This document shows positions 25,820 through 34,575 of a stretch of DNA of 64,000 nucleotides, piece by piece (within the stretch, counting starts at the first letter, position 1; the number at the start of each line of letters is the position of its first letter). A model generated the notes under the pieces. The model saw only the letters and a list, made by a program, of their open reading frames with translations. It had not been told where the DNA came from and made no database searches. This stretch comes from Bacillota bacterium. GTDB lineage: Bacteria > Bacillota > Clostridia > Christensenellales > SZUA-584. The stretch spans positions 186,001 through 250,000 of the forward strand of contig JAEZKQ010000030.1 in assembly GCA_023436115.1 (NCBI GenBank). Direction: 5' to 3'. The translations under genes were made by a program, and so were the position numbers.

Positions 25820-26943
25820 AGGTTACCTCTGTTCATTGAGAGAATTTCTTTAAGACATTCGGAAAATGCGTCGATATCAGTCGCTGTTGTCAAGTGACTC
25901 AGGCTGATACGCAAGGTGGAAAGCGCCGCTTTTTTGTCATGAGTCAGCGCATACACAGGCCGCGAAACTGTTCCAGGTGCGCAGCAAGCCGATTTCGTTG
26001 CGACAAATATATCCTGCTCTGCAAGGCCAGCCTGTACCGATTCCGACCGTATACCCGAAAGGCTGATGTTCACGATATGCGGCAACGAAGCCGCCGTGCT
26101 GTTGATACGAATACCGGATATACCGCTTAGTGCAGATATTAACTGATGATTTAAGGTTGAAACATACTTGTGCCGTATCTCAAGCTCCGCCAGAGCTAAC
26201 TCAAGCGCTTTTTCCGTTGCCGCTGCCATCGCGAGTGCGGGTGTGCCGCTGCGCCACGGTGTTGTGCTGACGCCGCCATGCATCTGCGGTTCCAACATCA
26301 CGTTTTCCTTACGTATCAGTATGCCGCTGCCGCAAAGACCATAAAACTTATGCGGCGCGAAAGACGCAAGGTCAACACCATCAAAGTTAACGGGAATCTT
26401 CCCCATCGCCTGTGTCGCGTCCGTATGAAAAAAGCAATGCGGGCGGTCTGCAAGCAAGCCTGCAATCTCGCCCACAGGCTGCTCAAGACCGATCTCGCTG
26501 TCTGCCCAGCACACGCAAACCAATATGGTATCCGTACGCAGCAGCGATTTTAAATGGTCTAAGTCTACCCTACCGTCGGGCAAAAGCTCTAAATCGTCGA
26601 TTTCAAAACCCTGCTGCTTAAGATAAGCAAGCGGGCCGTTCACTGAGGAATGCTCCAGAGGCGTGGAAATGATATGTCTGCCGTACTTTTTATATTTCTC
26701 AGTCACACCCTTTATGGCAAGGTTGTTAGACTCGGTTGCGCCGGATGTGAAAATAATCTCCTCAGCTTTTACGTGCAAAAGGGATGCGATGTGCTGCAAT
26801 GCTTCATCCATCCGTGCTTTTGCCGTCTGCCCCGGGAGATATGGAGAATTCGGGTTCGCTATGTATTGGCGCGATACCTGCACGTAGGTTTCCAATACCG
26901 CTTCGTCAGCAGGCGTATGCGCTGCGTAATCCAGATAAATCAA
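25816..26943 (-). CDS. Cysteine desulfurase, NifS/IscS-like
   Basis: A 375-residue class-V PLP enzyme: YLDYAAHTPAD at the N-terminus, FTSGATESNNLAIKG, HTDATQAMGK, PLP lysine in SFAPHKFYGLCGSG, and the sulfur-carrying Cys in TKSACCAPG. It converts cysteine to alanine and a protein persulfide. Coupled to the TtcA-like gene, so it probably serves tRNA thiolation rather than Fe-S assembly; no scaffold protein gene is nearby. Confidence 0.9.
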   Translation of the reverse strand: MIYLDYAAHTPADEAVLETYVQVSRQYIANPNSPYLPGQTAKARMDEALQHIASLLHVKAEEIIFTSGATESNNLAIKGVTEKYKKYGRHIISTPLEHSSVNGPLAYLKQQGFEIDDLELLPDGRVDLDHLKSLLRTDTILVCVCWADSEIGLEQPVGEIAGLLADRPHCFFHTDATQAMGKIPVNFDGVDLASFAPHKFYGLCGSGILIRKENVMLEPQMHGGVSTTPWRSGTPALAMAAATEKALELALAELEIRHKYVSTLNHQLISALSGISGIRINSTAASLPHIVNISLSGIRSESVQAGLAEQDIFVATKSACCAPGTVSRPVYALTHDKKAALSTLRISLSHLTTATDIDAFSECLKEILSMNRGNL

Positions 26944-27011
26944 TAGTATATTCCCTTGAAAAGATATCTATATATTCTTTATTGTATCACTTTAGCTCTT
27001 AATCGTCACCG

Positions 27012-27608
27012 TTATGATGCGGCTGTGACATCTCCCTTAAGCCCTATTTCTTCAGCCACGGTACGCATGCCGGCAATGGTTTGAGCGATGAGTTCTTCCA
27101 ACGCTATGCCAAGCATCGCAGCACCATCTGTTATCACCTCGCGGTTGACATTCGCCGCAAAGCCCTTTTGCTTCCATTTTTTCTTAACGGAGCTGACCTC
27201 TAAATCCAATATGCTTTTACCGGGCCGCATCAGCGCTGTGGCCGCGATCAATCCTGTAAGTTCATCCGCCGCGTACAGCACTTTTTCCATAATATGAACC
27301 GGCTGTACGTCGCTGACCAGCTTATAGCCATGGCTCTCGACAGCGCGTATGTATTCTTCGGGGAAGCCCTCCGGCTCAAGCAGTTCCCTCACCTTTTGGC
27401 AATGCTGCTCCGGGTATTTTTCAAAATCGATATCATGGAGCAGCCCGATGACCGCCCATTTTTCAATATTGGCTTCGTCGTAAACTTTAGCAAAATGCCG
27501 CATGACGGCCTCCACTGTTAAAGCGTGCCTAATAAGGCTCTCCTGCTTGATGTGCTTATTTAAAACCTCCCAAGCAAACCCTCTGTCCGGCTGGAATGCC
27601 ATACTCAT
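27012..27608 (-). CDS. HD-domain protein, HDIG type
   Basis: A 198-residue HD-superfamily phosphohydrolase: HALTVEAVMRHF supplies the first His and GLLHDIDFEKYPE the HD pair, with ESHGYK and YAADELTGL providing later ligands. Members are metal-dependent hydrolases of nucleotides or phosphoesters; the substrate is unknown. GAGGA precedes the start. It stands alone. Confidence 0.82.
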   Translation of the reverse strand: MSMAFQPDRGFAWEVLNKHIKQESLIRHALTVEAVMRHFAKVYDEANIEKWAVIGLLHDIDFEKYPEQHCQKVRELLEPEGFPEEYIRAVESHGYKLVSDVQPVHIMEKVLYAADELTGLIAATALMRPGKSILDLEVSSVKKKWKQKGFAANVNREVITDGAAMLGIALEELIAQTIAGMRTVAEEIGLKGDVTAAS

Positions 27609-27975
27609 TTCCTCGTTTCATAATACAGATGCATATAATCCATATATTCTTACTGCGTTTTTCGCCGATATGATAACATGATACAGCCAGCAGTGCAAGA
27701 CAAGCGTCTTAAAATTGACATTATGCCCACCTACAATGCCTTATTTATAAGCGACGTTATTTATTATATAAATAACGTAAAGTGATTATCATTAAAAATC
27801 TTTATATATGTATGGCCTGTAAATTGCAGTAAAGATTTGACCGATAAAATAACACCTTATCGACCGGGGATATGACAATTAGGCAGATGTAACCCCATTC
27901 ATAAAGCAACTGATATAACAGTTGGCTAACAAAAGAATGCGAGCAAATTTCTAAGACTTTCGTCTTTTTTTCTAT
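27609..27975. other. Intergenic region, one inverted repeat
   Basis: About 370 AT-rich bases. CGATAA (27842-27847) and TTATCG (27857-27862) form a 6-bp inverted repeat. AAGAC TTTC GTCTT followed by T-run at 27951-27970 looks like a terminator for the plus strand, but no plus-strand gene precedes it. Nothing coding seen. Confidence 0.35.
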
Positions 27976-28119
27976 TTATTTTGAATGCGGTCCAAGCGAC
28001 ACCTTATGACTGTCCTTCTTATTGACCTTAACAGTAGAATCAATCATATCTTTAGGATCAGGCAAAATGACCGGATTGGCTATAATGTTTGGATTTATTA
28101 TCCGTTTCTTCTTTGTCAT
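27976..28119 (-). CDS. Small basic hypothetical protein
   Basis: A 47-codon frame starting MTKKKRIINPNII, after AAGAGGTG at a good distance (6-8 bases). It is lysine-rich at the N-terminus, then VILPDPKDMIDSTVKV and a polar end; no cysteines, no membrane segment. The ribosome site and the balanced composition suggest it is real, but I recognise no family. It lies alone between the HD protein and the LacI-GGDEF gene. Confidence 0.5.
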   Translation of the reverse strand: MTKKKRIINPNIIANPVILPDPKDMIDSTVKVNKKDSHKVSLGPHSK

Positions 28120-28446
28120 TTGTTATCACCTCTTAAAGCTATTATTTCACTCGCTGTTTAAAATATTATAGCACCTCAATTTTATCTCCCCATTTGGGAG
28201 GTTCGCAGTATGCATAAGAATGTTTTGTATCGGAATATCTTCTAATTGCTCGGTGTATATTGGCATTTGCCATTCGCCATTTGAACAGCTTATCCATATA
28301 TCGAATTCCCTGAATCTTTGTATCATTCATATCTGTCGCGACACAGCAAAAGCATCGAACAAGATTTTAAATATAAGAAAATTTATGTTTTAATATAGGT
28401 ATTTATGTTTAATATTTATATATAATACAAGAGGATAAATAACCAC
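28120..28446. other. Intergenic region upstream of the LacI-GGDEF gene
   Basis: About 330 bases, AT-rich, that must hold the promoters of the divergent small gene and diguanylate cyclase. GAGGA lies 11 bases before the ATG at 28447. I see no clear RNA element or further gene. Confidence 0.35.
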
Positions 28447-30348
28447 ATGTCAGAGTTGATTTGTCGTACAGACACCCGAGGGCAAATGGACTGCAACGCG
28501 ACGAATAGACCCAAAATTGCGGTGTTTCTCAATGGTATCAGCCATTATTATCAGCATACCATATGTGAAGGCATTGCCAACCAAGCCGAAGAACTCGATT
28601 ATTCGGTGCTTTTTTTTGCGTCTGATGTCAGATATATTGTCAACGAAAACAATGAAGGTGAGCTGAAACTGTTTACGCTGCCAGACATGCATGGCTTTAG
28701 CGGTATTATAGTGGCCACCAATACCATTACTTCTGCCGAAACCGTGGAATATTTAAGAGAAGCGCTGCCCACGAGTGATATTCCGATCATCAACATTGGT
28801 CCGTCTATTGATGGTTGCTTTAGCGTAGACTCACTCGATAACGGCTGCATGGAAGCTCTGATTCGCCATTTCATCGTGGATCATGGTTTCACCCGTATCA
28901 ATTTCATCTCCGGCCCCCCCAACAATCCGGATGCAAAATACCGTTTGTCTACATATAAAAAAGTACTGATGGCGTATGGCATCGAATATGACGACAGTCG
29001 TGTCTTCATTGGCGATTTCAGCCGTGAATGCGGACGTGAGGCAATCACCCGTCTTATGCAGGATAACAGCGATCTGCCTCAGGCTATTGTATGCGCCAGT
29101 GATAATATTGCGCTCGGTGCGTATGCCGAACTCACAAGAAACGGCCTGCGTGTGCCGGAGGACATTGCCATTTCCGGATACGACTGTGTCTTCGAAGCGG
29201 AGCACCATGTGCCGCGCATCACCACGGCCAAGCAGCCGCTGATTGAAATGGGCAGGCGCGCCGTTCAAATTATATGCGATGTGAATGCAGGCAAACATGT
29301 TCAGAAGGAGTTCAGGTACGACGCGCAAATCGTCATGGCAGGCTCATGTGGCTGTAAGGACACAGCGCCGATGGACGAAAGGGAATTGGTGAAGGAGATT
29401 GTTCTGAATATTGACGAGCTTCGTATATACGACAATATCAGCACATCCATGATGGAACTGCTGACAGGTTCATATACCATGCGGGATATCGTTAATGAAC
29501 TGACATCTTTGGCACGCGTACTGGCATTTCGCCACTTGTTTTTCTGCGTCAACGAAGATAGCCTTTTGAATCATACACAGATTTCTACCGGTTACCCCAG
29601 CGAGATGACGCTGATGCTGGGCATTGTCAACGATACCATATTTGAAGATGTGAAATTCAAAACAACGGATGTTTTACCCGCACTGGACAGCCATAACACT
29701 GCTCTTGTTTTTGCACCGCTGTATTTTAAGAAAAACACATTTGGATATATTGCTTTTGATTTCAACCATTCCAGCAGCTTCATGCATCGTATCTGGGTGA
29801 AGAATGTACGTATCGCGCTCGAAAACCTGCGTGCTCAGGACGAATTAAAGCAGTATTCCGCCGCTCTCGAAAAAATAAGCCTGCACGATCCTCTTACCGG
29901 CGTTTTGAACCGCAGAGGTCTGGAAAAGCGCGCAGAGTCTCTGTTGAGCGCTGATGTGCAGGGTATGCTTTTTGTCATCTTTGTTGATCTTGATGGGCTA
30001 AAGCGCATCAACGATGTGTATGGCCACGCTGCGGGAGACGATGCCATACAAGTCATTGCGGACATACTGCGGCATTGCTCACGCCCCAATGACATAATTG
30101 CGCGCATGGGCGGCGATGAATTCGTCTGCGTTGGTGTGGTTCCGGACGAAGAGACTATACGCTCTATACTGTTTTCCATGCAATCCTATGGTATGCTGCA
30201 CAATGAACGTTCCAATAAACCCTACGCAGTCAACGCCAGCTACGGCTGGTGCCTGAAGCCATGGGATGAGAAGCTTTCTCTTATGCAAATGATCGATAAA
30301 GCGGACAGCAATCTATACGAGCAAAAGCGTCAACGCATTAAGGGGTGA
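28447..30348 (+). CDS. Diguanylate cyclase with LacI-type periplasmic-binding-like sensor domain
   Basis: A 633-residue cytoplasmic protein. Residues about 23-300 are the ligand-binding core of LacI-family regulators (IAVFLNGISHYY, GFSGIIVATN, FTRINFISGPP, DLPQAIVCASDNIALG, DIAISGYD), but the N-terminal helix-turn-helix is missing. Residues 310-460 form a GAF-like linker, and 470-633 are a GGDEF domain (DPLTGVLNRRG, RMGGDEFVCVG, ADSNLYEQK). The RPND motif five residues before GGDEF is a complete product-inhibition I-site. The predicted role is synthesis of c-di-GMP in response to a sugar-like ligand. No membrane segment is seen. Confidence 0.85.
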   Translation: MSELICRTDTRGQMDCNATNRPKIAVFLNGISHYYQHTICEGIANQAEELDYSVLFFASDVRYIVNENNEGELKLFTLPDMHGFSGIIVATNTITSAETVEYLREALPTSDIPIINIGPSIDGCFSVDSLDNGCMEALIRHFIVDHGFTRINFISGPPNNPDAKYRLSTYKKVLMAYGIEYDDSRVFIGDFSRECGREAITRLMQDNSDLPQAIVCASDNIALGAYAELTRNGLRVPEDIAISGYDCVFEAEHHVPRITTAKQPLIEMGRRAVQIICDVNAGKHVQKEFRYDAQIVMAGSCGCKDTAPMDERELVKEIVLNIDELRIYDNISTSMMELLTGSYTMRDIVNELTSLARVLAFRHLFFCVNEDSLLNHTQISTGYPSEMTLMLGIVNDTIFEDVKFKTTDVLPALDSHNTALVFAPLYFKKNTFGYIAFDFNHSSSFMHRIWVKNVRIALENLRAQDELKQYSAALEKISLHDPLTGVLNRRGLEKRAESLLSADVQGMLFVIFVDLDGLKRINDVYGHAAGDDAIQVIADILRHCSRPNDIIARMGGDEFVCVGVVPDEETIRSILFSMQSYGMLHNERSNKPYAVNASYGWCLKPWDEKLSLMQMIDKADSNLYEQKRQRIKG

Positions 30349-30728
30349 ATTATTAAGCTTTAGGCACAGAAATATCTAGATATTAACTTTGACTTGTCCC
30401 ATCAACCATTATTATTAAGGTTTCAACACATCGTAATTTTAAATTTAGGCTTTCATAACAATTACCACTTTGCATCTCTTTACATCAATACCACACTCTT
30501 GGCATGGCCGACGTATTAGGAAACATGTCAACATATTTCAATTATTTTATGCCTAGTTTTCTCCTTTCTCCATCAATTTTTTTATCAAACTTATTAAACA
30601 GTATGGAATGCTTATGCTGATTATCGTTAATTGAAATTGGTATAAAGGATTCCAATCAAATTGAATAATCGTTATTAACAAGAGAATAATAAGTCATATT
30701 GATATAGAAAGGATTTCTTATACTATTT
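30349..30728. other. AT-rich intergenic region upstream of the oxalate decarboxylase
   Basis: About 380 bases. TTGAAT at 30661 with AATAAT 18 bases on could be a promoter. The 14-base word ATAATCGTTATTAA lies at 30665-30678 and recurs after the gene. The ribosome site AAAGGA lies unusually far (about 14 bases) from the ATG at 30729. No frame or RNA gene recognised. Confidence 0.35.
30665..30678 (+). repeat. 14-bp direct repeat, copy 1, upstream of oxdC
   Basis: ATAATCGTTATTAA, identical to 32021-32034 at the other end of the gene. Confidence 0.5.
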
Positions 30729-32024
30729 ATGGAGAGATTTTTACAGAAAAGATTGCAAGAGAAACTAGACCAATTAAAAGAGTCCCCCAAACCAGAACCC
30801 ATACGCTCAGACGGCTGTGGCGCACTAGATCTAGGACCAAGAAATCTGAGTCGAGATAAAGAAAATCCTGATATGTTAGTTCCGCCGGCTACAGATAAAG
30901 GTCTCATACCGAACCTTAAATTTTCATTTTCAGATACAAACATGATTCTCAGACCAGGTGGATGGTCAAGAGAAATTACCAAGCGGGAGCTTCCTATTTC
31001 TGACACATTTGCTGTTGTAAACATGAATCTCTCTCCGGGAGTAAGAGAAATGCACACACATCAGCAATCTGAATGGGGCTTCCTTCTGGTAGGCGGCTGT
31101 CGTGTTACTGCTGTGGATGAAATGGGAAGAAGCTTTGTAGCAGATATTTATCCTGGTGAAGGCTGGATTTTTCCTAAAAATATTCCTCATAGCATTCAAG
31201 GACTCCATGAAGGATGTGAGTTCTTAATGTTCTTTGATAAAGGAGATTATTCAGAGCACAATACCTTCTCTATTTCGGAATTGTTTGCCCATATGCCCAT
31301 GGATGTCTTGTCGGCAAACTTTGGAGTGCCGGAAGAAACATTTAAAAGTATTCCAAAAAAAGAGGTTTATATTACAGACGGCGGCGATCCCGGAACCCTA
31401 GAATCCCAAACCGTAGATTCTCCCACGGGGAAGGTTCCCTTTTCATACAAGCATGAGCTTTGCAACGTACAACCAATTAAAGGCGACGGAGGAACCTTAC
31501 AAATTCTTGACAATCGCAACTTCCCTGCCTGCGAAACTGTATCAGCAGCTCTTGTAACGGTAGAACCGGGCGCTATGAGGGAGATACATTGGCATACTAA
31601 TCAGGACGAATTCCAATACTATATTAAGGGCAAAGCGAGAATGACAGTATTTATGCCGGGCCCCAAAGCCCGTACTTTTAATTATGGTCCTGGAGATGTA
31701 GGCTATATCCCGGTAGGCGGCTTTCATTATGTACAGAACATTGGCGATGAACCTCTGCAATTTCTCGAAGTCTTTAACAGCAGTCATTTTGCTGATGTAT
31801 CACTTGCTCAATGGATCGCGATGACCCCACGTGAAGTCGTGAAATCAATATTAAACCTTCCTGATGATTTCCTTGATACAATACGAAAAGATAGTAATCC
31901 TGTGGTGAAATACAAAAACTTTGAATTTCCATATGCCCAAAACACACCACAGAATATCTGCTACTTTAAAGACTTCGATTTTAAAGCACCTGCGGATCCA
32001 GATGACAAAAGCTATTCCATATAA
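30729..32024 (+). CDS. oxdC: Oxalate decarboxylase, bicupin
   Basis: A 431-residue double cupin without signal peptide. Cupin 1 has MHTHQQSEWGF and NIPHSIQGL, cupin 2 has IHWHTNQDEFQYY and GFHYVQN, giving two sets of three His plus Glu as manganese ligands. The lid over the N-terminal site reads SEHNT where Bacillus OxdC has SENST; the catalytic Glu is kept, which favours decarboxylase over oxidase activity. It would turn oxalate into formate and CO2. The neighbours give no formyl-CoA pathway, so it may act in acid tolerance or detoxification. A strong terminator follows. Confidence 0.9.
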   Translation: MERFLQKRLQEKLDQLKESPKPEPIRSDGCGALDLGPRNLSRDKENPDMLVPPATDKGLIPNLKFSFSDTNMILRPGGWSREITKRELPISDTFAVVNMNLSPGVREMHTHQQSEWGFLLVGGCRVTAVDEMGRSFVADIYPGEGWIFPKNIPHSIQGLHEGCEFLMFFDKGDYSEHNTFSISELFAHMPMDVLSANFGVPEETFKSIPKKEVYITDGGDPGTLESQTVDSPTGKVPFSYKHELCNVQPIKGDGGTLQILDNRNFPACETVSAALVTVEPGAMREIHWHTNQDEFQYYIKGKARMTVFMPGPKARTFNYGPGDVGYIPVGGFHYVQNIGDEPLQFLEVFNSSHFADVSLAQWIAMTPREVVKSILNLPDDFLDTIRKDSNPVVKYKNFEFPYAQNTPQNICYFKDFDFKAPADPDDKSYSI

Positions 32025-32034
32025 TCGTTATTAA
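32021..32034 (+). repeat. 14-bp direct repeat, copy 2, at the oxdC stop
   Basis: ATAATCGTTATTAA overlaps the oxdC stop codon and matches 30665-30678 exactly. Confidence 0.5.
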
Positions 32035-32039
32035 AAAAT

Positions 32040-32082
32040 GACCAGCAAACGGTCCAAAAATTCACTTTCCCGGTTGCTGGTC
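32040..32082 (+). terminator. Terminator of oxdC
   Basis: GACCAGCAA (32040-32048) and TTGCTGGTC (32074-32082) form a perfect 9-bp stem followed by a T-rich stretch. Confidence 0.8.
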
Positions 32083-32255
32083 ACTATTGTTTTAAGTCAA
32101 AAATGCCGTGGGTATATTTTCGCTTGTACGCGGCAGATAAAGTTTAAAAACTGAATACTCTGCAAATAATGCAAAGTGCCTTGAGATATAAATGTTGATT
32201 TAGCCTGTAACCAATTCATGCGGATTTCTAAAAAGATTGGGTTTCAAATCCAGGT

Positions 32256-32801
32256 TTATACCCCTCTAGATATATGTAAAATTTGATAAGAGTTATTATT
32301 GCATAACCCTTCCGGGCGTTTTTTATAAAAATAGAACTGGCTGTATTCCCATTTATCCGGATTGTATATACATACCTGTCCTGAAAATTCTTTGTCGCTT
32401 TGGGCAGGTTTTGAAACGCATCCTTCCTGAAAGGATAATAAAGATAGTTGAGGAGTAACGTGGTGTTTTTCTTCTATCACATATTTCGAATCCATATAAT
32501 CGTTTTTCAAATCTATTAAAAGTGGCACACCTATATTTATATTCTGCCAACCGAAAGACTTTATAATGTTATCATAATAACCTCCGAATAAGAACTGATT
32601 CATTCCATGACTATCTTTCCATATATAAAAGGGGGCATAAACATTTTCAAAACTGTCCACATTCCTTTCTTGAATTAAATAACATTTAAAAAGCAATCCC
32701 AGAAAACCATCTGTCTTATTACCATTATCTTCTACTCTTTTTTTAATGATTTGCATGTCATAATCATTTGGCAAGTTTATTCTATATTGCATTGTGATCA
32801 T
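32256..32801 (-). CDS. DUF4865 family protein
   Basis: A 181-residue protein starting MITMQYRINLPNDYDM, with DGFLGLLFKCYLI, YAPFYIW and GMNQFLFGG, the conserved DUF4865 core. The family is of unknown function and often sits beside tautomerase or LysR genes; neither is seen here. AAGGAG precedes the ATG. It lies 120 bases downstream of the ADC-like gene, on the same strand. Confidence 0.72.
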   Translation of the reverse strand: MITMQYRINLPNDYDMQIIKKRVEDNGNKTDGFLGLLFKCYLIQERNVDSFENVYAPFYIWKDSHGMNQFLFGGYYDNIIKSFGWQNINIGVPLLIDLKNDYMDSKYVIEEKHHVTPQLSLLSFQEGCVSKPAQSDKEFSGQVCIYNPDKWEYSQFYFYKKRPEGLCNNNSYQILHISRGV

Positions 32802-32925
32802 ATTATATTCTCCTTAATATTCAAAAAAAACTGCAATTTATAAAACGTTCATAGCTTGATACATTTATTTGAATAAGATCGTTGGATTACTCCACTCACT
32901 TAAGTAACATTTCAGGTATTATTCT

Positions 32926-33585
32926 TCAGGCGTCTTCAATAAGGGCCTTTGGAAATGTGATGGCGAATGGCTCTACCCTAATTGCCGCAATCGGCTTACA
33001 AACTGAAATGTCAGGAAACAGCTCCGAATTGACCTCTAATTTTTCAATTTTAGCGAAATGACCTTTACCACTTCCCGAAAAGGTTGTATAGAAATATTTA
33101 CCTTCATGTAGCTGTACAAGTGGAAAAGGAAGCAATTTGGTATTTACCGGAAATAGCAGCCTACCAGTGCGAATGACAAACTCGGCCACAAGAGTACCGC
33201 CACAACTGACCCGGATACGTTCCTGCTGGCTGTTGAGCTTTTCAAAGTCGAACTCCGCCTGCTCTTTGGGGATTCCCCAATTCGCCCTGCCGTTCACAAC
33301 GCTTTCTGAGGATGATACGTAGATTTTACTGATTGTATCAAGCCTCTTTCCTTTGAAATCGAATTTGCCTGGAATAAACAACAGCTCCCCGTAAGGTCCG
33401 GCATCAGATTGAAGATAATCAACCAGCATAACGCTTCCAAAACCTCCGGCATAATGTCCCTGCAGGAAATCCGGTACATTGCCGTATTTCTCGACAAAAT
33501 TGCGTTTAAACTTATAGATCAGAATATAGCCTCTCCCCCGTAAACTCCACGGAGCCGGAAATGAAGACACAATAGATTCCATCAT
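32926..33585 (-). CDS. Acetoacetate decarboxylase-like (ADC superfamily) protein
   Basis: About 219 residues from the ATG that overlaps the upstream SDR stop (TAATG) after GGGGGAG. It has GYGSVMLVDY-like GFGSVMLVDYLQS, ELLFIPGKFDF and GRANWGIPKEQAEFDF, which are the ADC-fold core. The Schiff-base lysine of true acetoacetate decarboxylase cannot be placed with confidence; the Lys in NWGIPKE is a candidate. ADC-like relatives also include hydratases and aldolases. It is coupled to the SDR, so the pair probably acts on one substrate. Confidence 0.7.
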   Translation of the reverse strand: MMESIVSSFPAPWSLRGRGYILIYKFKRNFVEKYGNVPDFLQGHYAGGFGSVMLVDYLQSDAGPYGELLFIPGKFDFKGKRLDTISKIYVSSSESVVNGRANWGIPKEQAEFDFEKLNSQQERIRVSCGGTLVAEFVIRTGRLLFPVNTKLLPFPLVQLHEGKYFYTTFSGSGKGHFAKIEKLEVNSELFPDISVCKPIAAIRVEPFAITFPKALIEDA

Positions 33586-34370
33586 TATTTCTCCCCCTTC
33601 TGCTGGCCGGCTTGCAGCCAATTTTGGAACTTCCGGTTGTATATGTAGACATAAAGCACGTTAATGAAGGGCAGTATTCGGTTTAGCAGATTCGTTGCAT
33701 AGAAGACCTTTGAGGGGAAAATTCGTTTACGGTTCTTCTGTATTCCCCCTACAATTCTTCGCGCAACTGTACCAGCGGTCTGAGTAGGCCATGCAACCGG
33801 CGTATTGTTGCCTGCACGGGAAAAGAAATTTGTTTTGGTTGCTATCGGGTAAACCACCTGAAAATGCTGTCCCTCCTCAAGTTCATAGCGGTAGGCATCC
33901 GCAAATCCCCTGATTGCAGCCTTTGTACCACAGTACAGCGAGTAGCCCGGGAGAGAAAGTAAACTCATTCCACTGGCTGTTACGACAAAGTTATATGGCT
34001 TACTTCCATTAAGCACTTTCATCTTTTCTGCACAATAAATAAAGCCCACTAAATTTGTTTTAATAATTGCCTCAATATGCTCCCAATCTGGCTTATCTAT
34101 CTTTTCAAAATAGGCAAAACCCGCATTTGCGATAAAAAGATCGATGCCGCCCATCATTTCCAGTGAAAATGCAAATAGGCCATCCAGTTCTTCCTCCTTG
34201 GAAACATCGCATTTTCTGAGATAAAGATTTGGATGTGAGAGTTCCAACTTCTCGATTTGCCTTGCAGATGCGACAACTGTGCAGCCTTTGTCCAGCAGTA
34301 TTTTAAGCAATTCCAGACCAATACCAGAGGATGCCCCGGTAATGACGACCCGCTTTCCTTCTAGTTTCAT
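33585..34370 (-). CDS. Short-chain dehydrogenase/reductase
   Basis: About 261 residues from the ATG at 34370, preceded by GAAAGGAGC; the longer frame from 34424 passes through that site. Classical SDR: TGASSGIGLEL, NAGFAYF, catalytic Ser in VVTASGMSL and YSLYCGTKAAIRGFA with Tyr/Lys. The C-terminal extension resembles the dehydrogenases that act on lipids or sterols. Its stop overlaps the start of the ADC-like gene, so the two are co-translated. Confidence 0.85.
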   Translation of the reverse strand: MKLEGKRVVITGASSGIGLELLKILLDKGCTVVASARQIEKLELSHPNLYLRKCDVSKEEELDGLFAFSLEMMGGIDLFIANAGFAYFEKIDKPDWEHIEAIIKTNLVGFIYCAEKMKVLNGSKPYNFVVTASGMSLLSLPGYSLYCGTKAAIRGFADAYRYELEEGQHFQVVYPIATKTNFFSRAGNNTPVAWPTQTAGTVARRIVGGIQKNRKRIFPSKVFYATNLLNRILPFINVLYVYIYNRKFQNWLQAGQQKGEK

Positions 34371-34575
34371 ATTGTTACGCTCCTTTCTATTGATTGCCAA
34401 CATTAAAGGACCTTTCTCTGACATCTATCAGGTCCTAGGCATCTTCAATGGTAAATAACAGAATCCTATATTGGACATTTTAACTTCTTCAACATCGTGG
34501 CAAGTACAGTATCTATATTCTGGTTATAACAAATTAATCTTAACAATGAGAATACATTTACAAAAGCATTTGTCA

